Shown here one piece after another: positions 16,973 to 25,732 of a stretch of DNA of 64,000 bases. The position numbers were made by a program, and so were the translations under genes. A model generated the notes under the pieces. The model ran no database searches, was not told where the DNA came from, and saw only the letters and a program-made list of their open reading frames with translations. How positions within the stretch are numbered: position 1 is the first letter of the stretch; each line of letters begins with the position of its first letter. The DNA is from VXYL01 sp964348085 (lineage in GTDB: Bacteria; Pseudomonadota; Gammaproteobacteria; Pseudomonadales; Azotimanducaceae): NCBI GenBank assembly GCA_964348085.1, contig CAYGBI010000013.1:1-64000 (forward strand), written 5' to 3'.

Positions 16973-17818
16973 TGGTAGCCAGTCAGCAAGTGCGGCGCCG
17001 ATTTCCGCCGGTGAGTCTTCTTGCAGGAAGTGGCTGCCGCGCACCGTCACCTCCGTTTGGTTGGGCCAGCGGCGACAGAACTCGCGTTGCGCGCCGACGA
17101 GGATGGCGCCGGGATCGGCGTTGACGAAGAGCTTCGGTACGGGCGTGGTGGAGAGCCAATCCGCGTAGGCAGTGGCCGTGCTCACCACGTCGGCCGGCTC
17201 GCCGTCGATCGGAATCTGGCGGGGCCAGGTGAGGGTTGGCCGGCGGTCTTCGCCCGGATTCAAGAATGGCTGCCGGTATGCGGCCATTTCCGCATCGCTC
17301 AAGTCGCGCAGAATAGACCCGGGCAGCACGCGCTCGACGAAGATATTCTTGTTGAGCACCATGTCTTCGCCCGCCGGCGAACGAAAGCCTTGGAATACGC
17401 CGCGCGCCGCCGCCGGCCACTCGTCCCAAGAGAGCGGTCGCACCAGCGCCTCCATGTAACAGATGCCCGCTACCGAGTCCGGGTGCCGCCGCGCCCAATC
17501 GAACCCCAGCGCGGAGCCCCAGTCATGCACCACCAACGTCACGTTGTCGGTCACGCCAAGCGCGGCCAATGCGCCGTCGAAATAGGCGCTGTGCTCGCGG
17601 AACGTGTAGCGTTCCGGCCCGGAATCCGGCAACTTGTCCGAGTCGCCCATGCCGATCAGGTCGAGCGCGATGCAGCGCCCGTGCGGCTCGGCGTAGGGCA
17701 CGATATTCCGCCACAGGTAGCTTGAGGTCGGGTTGCCGTGGACGAAGACGATCGGTGCGCCTCGGCCGCGTTCCTCGTAGGCCATGGCAAGACCGTTGAC
17801 CATTGTTGTGTGTTTCAT
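16928..17818 (-). CDS. dhaA: Haloalkane dehalogenase
   Basis: The 296-residue alpha/beta hydrolase carries the dehalogenase signature: HGNPTSS with halide-binding Asn29, VVHDWGSALGF with nucleophile Asp99 and halide-binding Trp100, ICYMEALVRP with the catalytic acid Glu123, and GSHFLQED with His263. It would hydrolyse carbon-halogen bonds of haloalkanes to alcohols in the cytoplasm. Start 17818 has GGGGAG at optimal distance; an ATG at 17842 adds eight residues. The last 13 residues (PRTWRRQPRSPRE) are read from the palindromic repeat, so the original end of the protein was probably replaced. Confidence 0.9.
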   Translation of the reverse strand: MKHTTMVNGLAMAYEERGRGAPIVFVHGNPTSSYLWRNIVPYAEPHGRCIALDLIGMGDSDKLPDSGPERYTFREHSAYFDGALAALGVTDNVTLVVHDWGSALGFDWARRHPDSVAGICYMEALVRPLSWDEWPAAARGVFQGFRSPAGEDMVLNKNIFVERVLPGSILRDLSDAEMAAYRQPFLNPGEDRRPTLTWPRQIPIDGEPADVVSTATAYADWLSTTPVPKLFVNADPGAILVGAQREFCRRWPNQTEVTVRGSHFLQEDSPAEIGAALADWLPVPRTWRRQPRSPRE

Positions 17819-17909
17819 CGCGTCTCCCCAATTGGATCGCATGCGCTATTGAAGCGCGCCGGATGCCAAGTATATTGACTAGACTCCCCGGCCCAAGCGA
17901 CTTCGACGC

Positions 17910-18746
17910 ATGATCGCGAACAAGAATACGCGTGGACGGATCGCCCGCCTCGTGCGCGATCCGCTGTTCGCCTTTCTGGTCATCGGCGCCGCGGTATTCG
18001 TTGCCGACCAGCTTGTGTCGCGTGACGAGTCCCGGCTCATCGTCGTCACCGAAGCGGAGATGGATCGGCTCGCCGAGATTTGGACGGTACAGATGGGCCG
18101 GGCGCCAACCGCCAGCGAGCTGAATGCGCTCGTCGACGACCATGTTCGGGAAGAGATCCTCGTGCGCGAGGCGAAACTCCTCCGGCTCGACGAGGGCGAC
18201 GTGATCGTGCGGCGTCGTTTGGCGCAGAAGCTGTCTTTCCTAACCGACGACGTCGCCACCTTGGCGCCGGCGGAGGAAGGTGCGCTCAGGGACTACTTCG
18301 AGGCACACCGCGACCGTTACGAGACGCCGGCCGTGATCACCTTCAGCCACATCTACTTCAGTCCGGACGAGCGGCAGGACGCATTCGCCGACGCTCGCCA
18401 AGCGCTGCTCACGCTTGACCCCGAAGCTTGGCGAACCACGGGCGATCCGTTCATGCTCGGCCGCACCTATGCGCACGCTAGCGACTCGCGCGTGCGCCGG
18501 GACTTTGGCGACGCGTTCGCGGATGCGCTTGCGGAGATGGCGGCGGACCCCGCTTGGCGAGGGCCGGTCGAGTCCGCCTACGGTGCGCATTTGGTGCGGA
18601 TCGATGCGCAAACGCCGGCCAAAGGCGCGAGCTTCGAGTCGGTGGCCGAGCGGGTTGCGGCGGACTTCGACGCCAAACGGCGGGCCGACGCCAATCGCGC
18701 CTACTTCGACGAGTTGCGGGGCCAGTACACGGTTGAGTTACCGTGA
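17910..18746 (+). CDS. PpiC-like peptidyl-prolyl isomerase domain protein
   Basis: The 278-residue protein has an N-terminal membrane anchor (LFAFLVIGAAVFVAD, about 18-33), a SurA-like helical region, and a parvulin-type domain with ITFSHIYFSPDERQD and a closing VESAYGAHLVRIDAQTPA. It probably assists folding of exported proteins on the periplasmic face. The stop overlaps the GTG start of the next gene (GTGA), which suggests it serves the HupE-like protein. No clear ribosome-binding site precedes ATG 17910. Confidence 0.85.
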   Translation: MIANKNTRGRIARLVRDPLFAFLVIGAAVFVADQLVSRDESRLIVVTEAEMDRLAEIWTVQMGRAPTASELNALVDDHVREEILVREAKLLRLDEGDVIVRRRLAQKLSFLTDDVATLAPAEEGALRDYFEAHRDRYETPAVITFSHIYFSPDERQDAFADARQALLTLDPEAWRTTGDPFMLGRTYAHASDSRVRRDFGDAFADALAEMAADPAWRGPVESAYGAHLVRIDAQTPAKGASFESVAERVAADFDAKRRADANRAYFDELRGQYTVELP

Positions 18747-19717
18747 GGCGCGCGGCGCTCGTCGGTCTCGTGGCGGCGGTCTGCGCCAACGCCCACGGTC
18801 ATGAAGTGCGCCCGGCGTATTTGCAGATCGAGGCCGTCACCGAAGACAGTTACGAGGCGCTGTGGAAGCAGCCGACGGCGGGAGGCCGGTTCTTGCCGCT
18901 TGCGCCCGTGTTCCCGGCGCATTGCACGGTGTCGTCGACGGCGATAGACGAAGTAACCGCAGACGCCTTGGTGCGGCGCTTTCGGCTGGAATGCCCCGGC
19001 GGGCTCGTCGGCGGCACCATCGCCGTCGACGGGCTGTCGCGCACCATCACCGACGTGATGCTGCATGTCCGCCACGCGGACGGCGCAACGCAATCGACGT
19101 TGCTGAAGCCGGCGAGCCCCGCCGCCGTAATCGGCGATGCCTCGCCGGTGCTGTCGCTAGGCTATCTGGTTTTCGGTATCGAACACTTGCTGTTCGGCTT
19201 CGACCACATCCTGTTCGTCCTGTCGCTGCTCTATTTCCTGCACCGCGTGGGGGCGCTGGTAAAGGCGGTCACCGCGTTCACCGCCGCGCACAGCATCACT
19301 CTGGGACTCTCGGCGCTCGACGTGGTCGGCCTGCCGCAGACGCCGGTGGAGTCCGTGATCGCGCTCTCCATCCTGTTCTTGGCGGTGGAAAAGCTGCGTG
19401 GCGAGGGTGACACTATTACCGCGAGGCACACTTGGGTCGTCGCCTTCGCCTTCGGCTTGCTGCACGGCTTCGGGTTCGCGGGCGCACTTAGCGACATTGG
19501 GCTGCCGAAGGACAACCTGCTCGTGGCGCTGCTGCTGTTCAATATTGGCGTTGAAGTCGGCCAATTGGCGGTGGTAGCGGTGGCGCTGACCTTGGTGTGG
19601 GTGTTGCGCCGGTGCCCGTTCGATGTGCCTCGCCGCGTGGCGCTGGTGCCGCTGTACTGCAGCGGATGCTTGGCGGCTTACTGGTTCGTTGGGCGCACCG
19701 TCGCCATCGTCGCGTGA
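18743..19717 (+). CDS. HupE/UreJ-family membrane protein
   Basis: The 324-residue product has a signal peptide (to about Ala-His-Gly at 18-20), an extracytoplasmic beta-rich domain of about 120 residues, and six C-terminal membrane helices. The membrane part carries the HupE/UreJ_2 hallmark residues: FGIEHLLFGFDHILFVLSL, TAAHSITL and LLHGFGFAGAL. Relatives are linked to nickel or cobalt uptake or to unknown transport. Translation starts at a GTG overlapping the stop of the PpiC-like gene. The His pairs in FGIEH and FGFDH are candidate metal ligands. Confidence 0.87.
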   Translation: MRRAALVGLVAAVCANAHGHEVRPAYLQIEAVTEDSYEALWKQPTAGGRFLPLAPVFPAHCTVSSTAIDEVTADALVRRFRLECPGGLVGGTIAVDGLSRTITDVMLHVRHADGATQSTLLKPASPAAVIGDASPVLSLGYLVFGIEHLLFGFDHILFVLSLLYFLHRVGALVKAVTAFTAAHSITLGLSALDVVGLPQTPVESVIALSILFLAVEKLRGEGDTITARHTWVVAFAFGLLHGFGFAGALSDIGLPKDNLLVALLLFNIGVEVGQLAVVAVALTLVWVLRRCPFDVPRRVALVPLYCSGCLAAYWFVGRTVAIVA

Positions 19718-19739
19718 CGGCTTATCTGTTGTAATGGTT

Positions 19740-20650
19740 CGCCTGCGGCACTTGGAAGTGCAGCGGGCGACGGTGGTCGGACCGTCGATAGGCCTGCTTT
19801 CGGGGCCGACCAGCAGTGTGGTCGTCACCGTCTTTCCCGAGGATCTGAATGGATACGCGAGCTTAAGGTTCGCACGAAGAGCACAGAAGGTAGGAAAGCA
19901 TGACGAACCATACCCCCAACATCGTCGGCGTCGGCATTTCGAAGAGCCATCTGGATGTCCATCAGCTTCCGTCCGGGCGCACGGCACGGTTCGCCAACGA
20001 CGCGGCCGGATTCGGGGAGCTGGCCGCTTGGGCGGGGCAGGACGTGGACTGTTTGGTCTACGAGTCCACGGGGCCTTGGCATCGGGCGTTCGAGGAATCG
20101 CTCGCGGAGAAGCTGCCGCTTTCGCGCGTCAACGCGAATCGGACGCGCCGCTTCGCGCAGGCGCTGGGCGAGCACGCCAAGACCGACGCAGCGGCCGCTC
20201 GCGTGCTGGCCCTCATGGGGGCGGCCTTCGACCTGCGGCGGGTGGCCCCGCCGTCGCCGGCGCAGCGCGACTTGGACGAACTGCGCACGGCGCGGGACGT
20301 GCTGGTCAAGGACCGCACCACCGCCTTGAACCGCCGGAAGCATGCGCGCCACGCGCTTCTCAAGCGGCAGATTCGGTACAGCTTGGCGCAGATCGACCAA
20401 CAGATCAAGGCGTTAGACGCCGCGGTCGTCCAGTCGATCGCCGCCGACGAGGGGTTGTCGCACAGGGCCGAGGTGCTGACCTCGGTGCTGGGGATCGGGT
20501 CGATTACCGTCGCGCGCCTGCTCGCGGAGATACCGGAGCTGGGTGCCGTCGGCGGCAAGGCGGCAAGGCGGCCAGCGGCTCCGGCGACCGGCGTTGACCG
20601 CGGGCAACTCGCTGATCCCGGACGCGAACGAACGTATCCGAAATAGCAAA
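19740..20650 (+). mobile_element. Degenerate IS110-family element
   Basis: The interval holds an IS110-type transposase with an upstream non-coding stretch of about 180 bp; these elements usually lack terminal inverted repeats, so the left boundary is only estimated. The right end is missing: coding similarity breaks off near 20646, and from 20659 the sequence continues as a fragment of the luciferase-like gene. The element is therefore truncated and probably immobile. Confidence 0.6.
19900..20646 (+). pseudogene. Truncated IS110-family transposase
   Basis: This 248-residue frame shows the DEDD transposase domain (VGVGISKSHLDV, VYESTGPWHRAFEE, EHAKTDAAAARVLALMG) and the beginning of the C-terminal Transposase_20 region (LTSVLGIGSITVARLLAEIPELG). 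Full-length members usually exceed 300 residues, so the end is lost. Two expected catalytic Asp are replaced: the opening IGxDxSK motif reads VGVGISK (Asp to Gly), and the KTDxxDA motif reads KTDAAAA (second Asp to Ala). It is most likely inactive. AGGTAGGAAAG precedes the ATG. Confidence 0.8.
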
Positions 20651-20658
20651 GTTGAACC

Positions 20659-20757
20659 CTAGCACCGCTAGCCGACGGGGTACTCGACCAAGTGATGACC
20701 CTACCCAACTTCGACACCCGCTTCGACATGCTCGAACGGGTCGCCAAGGATATCGCC
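20659..20757 (+). pseudogene. 3'-end fragment of a luciferase-like oxidoreductase gene
   Basis: The frame reads PLADGVLDQVMTLPNFDTRF then DMLERVAKD. It is nearly identical to residues near the C-terminus of the intact gene at 13417-14487 (LDQVMILPNFDTRF, DVLERVAKD). It starts about 12 bp after the IS110 frame ends, has no start codon, and runs into a GST fragment in the same relative order as the intact locus. It is a remnant of a paralogous copy. Confidence 0.8.
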
Positions 20758-20774
20758 CAAAGCGCCGACGCAGC

Positions 20775-20884
20775 GTCTGCGCTTCGTCAATTAGGACTGC
20801 GGCCGCTAGCTTTTGCCGTGTTTCTTGGCGAGATAGAGGTTGATGGCCGTGGATTCCGACAACGCGAAACCGTCGTCATCAATG
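20775..20884 (-). pseudogene. GST pseudogene, central fragment
   Basis: Reverse-strand codons give IDDDGFALSESTAINLYLAK then KHG, matching TIDDDGFALAESMAINLYLA in the GST at 14689-15285. DNA similarity begins at GTCTGCGCTTCGTC (20775). The rest of the C-terminal domain is deleted. An RND transporter fragment interrupts it exactly upstream of IDDD. Confidence 0.78.
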
Positions 20885-21207
20885 ACGCACACCGTCGGCG
20901 GTTCGATCGCCGCGGGAAAGCTGCGAATCTGCGCGATGGCCTGTTTGATGCGATCCGCCGCATCCGCCAAATCCGCATCTTGTTCGATCTCCACTTGCAC
21001 GAAGGTCGCAGCGTCGCGGATTGAACTCGAAATGGTCACGACTTCCGGGATGTTCATAAGTTGCTGCTCGAGCGGCGTGGTGACGAGGTTCTCCACATCC
21101 TCGGCGCTCGCTCCCCGCCAAAAGATGCTGATGCTTATATAGGGACGCGGTTGATCCGGGTTCAACTGCACGGTGAACTGGCTAATCGCCCAGACGCCGG
21201 CGAGCAC
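20885..21207 (-). pseudogene. RND efflux transporter N-terminal fragment inserted in the GST pseudogene
   Basis: The frame reads AGVWAISQFTVQLNPDQ, then ISIFWRGASAEDVENLVTTP, LEQQLMNIPEVVTISSSIRD, and VEIEQDADLADAADRIKQA. This is the first periplasmic (porter) segment after the first membrane helix of an AcrB/MexB-type pump. About 100 of more than 1000 residues remain. The open frame continues without a stop into GST codons, creating a chimeric 133-residue frame (20806-21207) that starts at an internal Met. No promoter or ribosome-binding site is seen, so it is probably not functional. Confidence 0.75.
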
Positions 21208-21212
21208 CGACC

Positions 21213-21345
21213 GGCACTTGGCCCATGGGATTCGCTGCCAAGAGGCCGTCGGTGGCGCCGTCTACGCCGAAACCCGGTTCGTACTCGAACGTAAGCCCGA
21301 GTTCATGGGCCATGCACGGAGCGCGCATGGCCCGACTTTGCGACG
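21213..21345 (-). pseudogene. GST pseudogene, N-terminal fragment
   Basis: Reverse-strand codons give SQSRAMRAPCMAHELGL, then EYEPGFGVDGATDGLLAANP and MGQVP, matching the N-terminal third of the intact GST (SRAMRALWMAHELGL, NPMGQVP). It is separated from the central GST fragment by the RND insertion. The first strand and start codon are lost near 21345. Confidence 0.78.
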
Positions 21346-21360
21346 ATGAACGTAGGCAGC

Positions 21361-24123
21361 CTACTGCACCGAGTCCACTCTCACGAGTTCGGAGACGATC
21401 TGGCCACCGCCCGCCATCACCGGCAGGTTGATCTCGGTGCGTACGGAGCGATGCGGTACCGCTTGGTTCAGCCAATACGTGCTCGACAGATCATCACCGT
21501 CGAGACCCGTGACAGCGACCTTGAATACGTCGAAGGAACCTGCGGGCACCTCCAGTGTTTCCGCGCCGACGACACGGACCTTCCAGTGGCGCACCCGTTG
21601 CTCTTGTACCTCGAACGTGCGTACCAGCGTCTCATAGCCCGGCGCCAGTGGCATCGCCGACAGTCCGCTCAATGAGCCGAGCACCGGCGCGTCGAGTTTG
21701 ACGTCGACTGGCGTTTCGCCCCCGCCGGAGACGACGATTGACCCGCGAACGGCATCCGTCGCGTAGTCCAAAGACGCGACCACCGGGCCCTGCTCGATGC
21801 GCCGGCTTAGCGGCTCAAGATTCCCCGCCGCCAAGGTCGTGATGTCCTTCCCCACGCCCATCGGCGTATCCGCACGGCTGCTCAGACGCCAAACGGCTTG
21901 CTCCTCGCCGCCCACGTCGAGCGTCTCGTTGGCGATCTCGACCGTCGAGTCGAAGGCGATTTCCTGCCCGCCAACTTTAGCCACCACCCGGTACGCCAAT
22001 GTCTCCGCCCGCAAGCGATCCGGGTTTAGGGTTGGCAGCGCTGCCGTCTTGGCCAAATCCGCATCGTCGTGTATGGCCGGCATCGTCACCGTGTCGATGG
22101 GTACTTGCAGCGCCGCGAGTTTCTGTGCAACGGGCGGCGACATCTCTTGCTGCGCCCGCCCAGCCAAATGACGAACGAGAAACCGCTCGATGGCCGCGAA
22201 CATCGCAAGACGATTCTCGCGGCCGGCGAAACCGTGGCCCTCGTCCGCCGCGACCAAGTACTCGACTTGCCGGTCGAGTTCTCGAAGCGCGACCACGATT
22301 TGGTCGGACTCGGCTTTTTTCACCCGCGGGTCGTTGGCGCCTTGAATAACGAGCAGCGGCGCCTTGATGTCACGCGCGTGAAAGAACGGCGATTGCGCCA
22401 TCAGGCGTTTTCTGTCGGCGGCGTCTTCGGGATCCCCGACGCGACGTAGAAACATCTGCTTGATCGGACCCCAGTACGGTGGAATGGAGTTCAGCAGCGT
22501 GATGATGTTCGACGGCCCGACGATGGAAACGCCGGCCGCGTAAAGCTCCGGCGTAAACGTCACTCCGGCGAGCGTCGCGTAGCCGCCGAACGAGCCGCCC
22601 ATGATGGCGATCTGTTGCGGGTCCGCGATGCCTTGCTCGATTAAGTAGCTCACGCCGTCGGTGATGTCGTGTTGAATCACGCCGGTTCCCCACTCGCCGT
22701 TGCCGGCGTTGAGGAAGCGCTTGCCGTAACCCGTCGAGCTGCGAAAGTTCGGCATCAACACGGCGTAGCCGCGATTGGCGAGGAATTGGGCCATGGCGTC
22801 GTAGCCCCACTGATCTCGGCCCCACGGGCCGCCATGGGGCACGATCACGGTGGGCAGACGTTTTGGTTCGACGCCTTTGGGGGTGACCAGATAAGCGGGA
22901 ATCTCTTCGCCATCCCGTGCCGAATAGCGGATGGCGCGCATCGGCGCGAGGTGCTCGCTCGGCAGCTCGGGTCGAGAGTCGTACAGCTTCACCAAGTCCC
23001 GAGTCTTGCGATCGTAGTGATACACCGCACCGGGGTTTACGTCGCTCACCACCGCGACGATTTGCTTGGTTTCGTCCTCCGACGACGAGCCGTAGCGCAC
23101 TTCGCCATCGGGCAGCATCCGTCGCAGTCGTCGCAACTCGCGCCGCAATGCGCGCGTTTTCGGATAGACGCGCAAACGGTCGCCCAAGTACGCAGTGGCG
23201 ACCAACTCCTCGGTCGCGTCGGAGAACCAAGCGGCACCGAAATCCACCTCGCCTTGCGGGTCGGATTCCACCATTTCGACCTCGCCATCTTTGACGTTGA
23301 TCAGCAGCAACCGGGATAGGTCGACGTCGTCGCCCTTGTTGCTCACCATGTAAACGCGGTCACCGTCCTTGTGGAAGCGTTGCGGATCGCACTGTTCGTC
23401 GATGCCGCACTCGTAGAGCACTCGACCCAAGCCGCCGTCCTCAACGACACGGATTTCGTAGTCGCCGTCGGCTCGTTGACGATAGGCGAGCCGCACTTCG
23501 CCGTCGAGGTCCGTGATCCATGAGGCGACATTGGTGTCGTTTTGAACGACGAGTTCGCGCTTGCCGGTATCGATGTCCAAGCGATAGACATCGTGCAGGG
23601 CCGCGTCGCGGTCATTTAGGCCGACGACGATCCGTCGCGGATCCGCCTCCGGGACGGCGTAAATCACCGCGCGCACGCCGTCGATAGGCGTCAGATTCCG
23701 AGACGCCGGAACACCACTCGTCGCTTCGGCCTCCGCCCGCGGGTCCACCGCATATATGTGGTAGTCCTCGTTGCCGCCCTTGTCTTGCACATACAAGATG
23801 TAGCGGCTGTCTTCCGTCCAAAACGAGCCGCCAACGGGACGTTCGGTGTCGGCGGTAACCGGCCGCGCCGCCTCGAACGGCTCGTCAAAGCGCTTGACAT
23901 GGATGTTCATAACGCCGCGGTAAGGGCGGCGGAACGAAATCCACTCGCCATCCGGCGACAATTGCGCCCCGGAGATTTGCGGATCGCCGAACAACACCTC
24001 GCGGTCGATTAGCGGCGGCAACTTCGACATTCGATCCGCCACGTCTTCGCTCGCGGTGGCGGCAACGCCAATGGCCACCGCTGGTACGGCTATGGCGAAC
24101 TTGATGATCGAGTTTCTTGTCAT
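21361..24123 (-). CDS. S9-family prolyl oligopeptidase-like peptidase with C-terminal DUF3108-like domain
   Basis: The 920-residue protein has an N-terminal signal or anchor (FAIAVPAVAIGVAATA), a seven-bladed beta-propeller (about 35-410), and an alpha/beta-hydrolase peptidase domain with HGGPWGRDQWGYD, the Ser elbow GGSFGGYA, GANDPRV and DEGHGFAGREN (catalytic Ser, Asp, His). It would cleave oligopeptides in the periplasm. After about residue 690 there are some 220 extra residues of beta-rich sequence (AYRVVAKVGGQEI, VPAGSFDVFKVAVTG) resembling a DUF3108 domain, which is unusual for S9 enzymes. Start 24123 follows an AGAGGG site; an ATG at 24213 adds an unlikely leader. Confidence 0.88.
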   Translation of the reverse strand: MTRNSIIKFAIAVPAVAIGVAATASEDVADRMSKLPPLIDREVLFGDPQISGAQLSPDGEWISFRRPYRGVMNIHVKRFDEPFEAARPVTADTERPVGGSFWTEDSRYILYVQDKGGNEDYHIYAVDPRAEAEATSGVPASRNLTPIDGVRAVIYAVPEADPRRIVVGLNDRDAALHDVYRLDIDTGKRELVVQNDTNVASWITDLDGEVRLAYRQRADGDYEIRVVEDGGLGRVLYECGIDEQCDPQRFHKDGDRVYMVSNKGDDVDLSRLLLINVKDGEVEMVESDPQGEVDFGAAWFSDATEELVATAYLGDRLRVYPKTRALRRELRRLRRMLPDGEVRYGSSSEDETKQIVAVVSDVNPGAVYHYDRKTRDLVKLYDSRPELPSEHLAPMRAIRYSARDGEEIPAYLVTPKGVEPKRLPTVIVPHGGPWGRDQWGYDAMAQFLANRGYAVLMPNFRSSTGYGKRFLNAGNGEWGTGVIQHDITDGVSYLIEQGIADPQQIAIMGGSFGGYATLAGVTFTPELYAAGVSIVGPSNIITLLNSIPPYWGPIKQMFLRRVGDPEDAADRKRLMAQSPFFHARDIKAPLLVIQGANDPRVKKAESDQIVVALRELDRQVEYLVAADEGHGFAGRENRLAMFAAIERFLVRHLAGRAQQEMSPPVAQKLAALQVPIDTVTMPAIHDDADLAKTAALPTLNPDRLRAETLAYRVVAKVGGQEIAFDSTVEIANETLDVGGEEQAVWRLSSRADTPMGVGKDITTLAAGNLEPLSRRIEQGPVVASLDYATDAVRGSIVVSGGGETPVDVKLDAPVLGSLSGLSAMPLAPGYETLVRTFEVQEQRVRHWKVRVVGAETLEVPAGSFDVFKVAVTGLDGDDLSSTYWLNQAVPHRSVRTEINLPVMAGGGQIVSELVRVDSVQ

Positions 24124-24332
24124 TGGTGAGCCCTCTTGGTACAGCGTGCAAGCGACAAGTCTGTTCGGCGAGAGTATGACACGGCACGGGCTCGCCTGAT
24201 TCGCGGCGGCCACCGCGGGCGCATTGGCGCAGTGCGGCGGTGTTGGCGATGCATTGCCGAGCGGGTACGGTGTGCGGGTGAATCGACGAGCGAGTCCTCC
24301 GAGCCGAGACGCCTCGTCCGCGCATAGCGCGG

Positions 24333-24363
24333 GCCACGAAAGCCGTCGCCGTTCGGCGCCGCC
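24333..24363 (-). repeat. Dispersed repeat, truncated box copy
   Basis: The segment GCCACGAAAGCCGTCGCCG followed by TTCGGCGCCGCC is the 3' half of the box in minus orientation, ending 18 bp before the HipA-like start. No stem-loop of the standard type is found next to it, although 24297-24320 has a short imperfect inverted repeat. The copy lies in the 258-bp intergenic region that must contain the promoters of both divergent genes. Confidence 0.65.
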
Positions 24364-24381
24364 GACCTTGCCGAGCGTCTA

Positions 24382-25722
24382 ATGATGAAACTGCGACTGT
24401 ACCTGCACGACGAACTGGCGCTAGCCATCGACCCGGGTGCCGGTCGATACGGCCCGCCGGACTCGGTGGAGTGGTTCGCTGCCGCGACGCGCCTTTCGTG
24501 CGGCTGGAAACCGCCGTGCGACCTGTTCGAGCTCTACGCGTGGCTAAGTCACTTGGTGCCCGAAAACGGCATGCGTCTAGCGTTTGCGGAAGCTGCCACG
24601 AAGTTATTCGAGAGTCTTCGTGTTAGGCGAGATCCGAGTACTGTCTGCGACTGGATTTGGGGCAACCCCGGCGTAGAGTACGCCGGCGCCGTGTCGTTTA
24701 AGTCGATCTTGGCCGACGGCCGCGAGATGGCGGAGGAACACGCGGCATCCATTCCCTTGAACGATGATCGAATCGGTCAAATGTTGAGGTATGTCTCGTT
24801 CCAGACAAGCGGATCGAGTGTCGAGAGGGCCGCGCCGGTCGGCGAAGGCAGAGTGTCCAACACCGGCACCAGAGCGAAGACCGCCATCCATCTCGATGCG
24901 ACGACCCGCCGGTGGCGAACCACAAGCCCAGATCATCTGAGCACCCACATCGTGAAACACGAAGACCGCAGCGACTTGCCGGGAGAAGCGGTCGCGGAGG
25001 CCGTCTGCCAGCGTGCGCTGCGCCTTTTGGGCGTGCCGGCGTCGGAAGCCAGCGCCAGAGTGTTCGGCGGCATCCAAGCCGTCGTCAGCGCCAGATCGGA
25101 CCGACGAACGGACGCCCGTGGCAGCGTGATCCCTGTGCATCAAGGCGTACATCAGGAAGAGTGGGCGCAGGCCGCCTGCTTGGAGATGAACGAGAAGTTC
25201 GAGTACCGGAGAGAGACGCCAACATGGGCTGATTTCCACGAAATGCTGACAAGCTGCTCGTCTAACCCCGAGCGGGATTCTTTCGCGTTCATCCAAGCAC
25301 TTGCGGCGTGTGTGCTGTTAGGCCACACGGACTTGCACCGCCAGAACATCGGCATTTTGCACGACGGGAGCCACGCCGACGGCCCGACCTGTCGGCTCGC
25401 GCCGATGTACGACGTATCTAGCATGGACGGTCGCGGCGACCACTACACGAAGCGTCTGGCGCTTTCCATCGCCGGGGCAAGAACGCCGGATGAAGTCCAT
25501 GTCAGCGCATGGCGGCGCTTGGCTAGGGCTTGCGGGCTCGATGGCGATGGCGTGGTGGACACCGTGCTCGATGTCGCTCAGCGTCTTCCCGGGACGTTCG
25601 AGCAAGCGAAGCGAGACAGCCGATGCGCCGACGAAGCGCGTTCGCTTGTTGAAGCGAGCCGCCGGCTCGAAGCCATGAGCACGAAAATCGAAAGTCGGTG
25701 CCGGCGGCTCGCTATCGGGTGA
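24382..25722 (+). CDS. HipA-like serine/threonine kinase without a HipB partner
   Basis: The 446-residue protein has HipA-family features: THIVKHEDRSDLPGEAVAEA (nucleotide-binding strand and helix), LRLLGVPASEASARVFGG, the catalytic-loop-like LGHTDLHRQNIGIL, and the metal-binding RLAPMYDVSS. Well-known HipA toxins phosphorylate glutamyl-tRNA synthetase; the target here is unknown. The N-terminal 170 residues do not obviously match the usual HipA N-terminal subdomain. No helix-turn-helix antitoxin gene lies beside it: upstream is the repeat and downstream the convergent ThDP enzyme. It could be an orphan kinase or not a toxin at all. Confidence 0.75.
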   Translation: MMKLRLYLHDELALAIDPGAGRYGPPDSVEWFAAATRLSCGWKPPCDLFELYAWLSHLVPENGMRLAFAEAATKLFESLRVRRDPSTVCDWIWGNPGVEYAGAVSFKSILADGREMAEEHAASIPLNDDRIGQMLRYVSFQTSGSSVERAAPVGEGRVSNTGTRAKTAIHLDATTRRWRTTSPDHLSTHIVKHEDRSDLPGEAVAEAVCQRALRLLGVPASEASARVFGGIQAVVSARSDRRTDARGSVIPVHQGVHQEEWAQAACLEMNEKFEYRRETPTWADFHEMLTSCSSNPERDSFAFIQALAACVLLGHTDLHRQNIGILHDGSHADGPTCRLAPMYDVSSMDGRGDHYTKRLALSIAGARTPDEVHVSAWRRLARACGLDGDGVVDTVLDVAQRLPGTFEQAKRDSRCADEARSLVEASRRLEAMSTKIESRCRRLAIG

Positions 25723-25732
25723 ATGCGATGCC

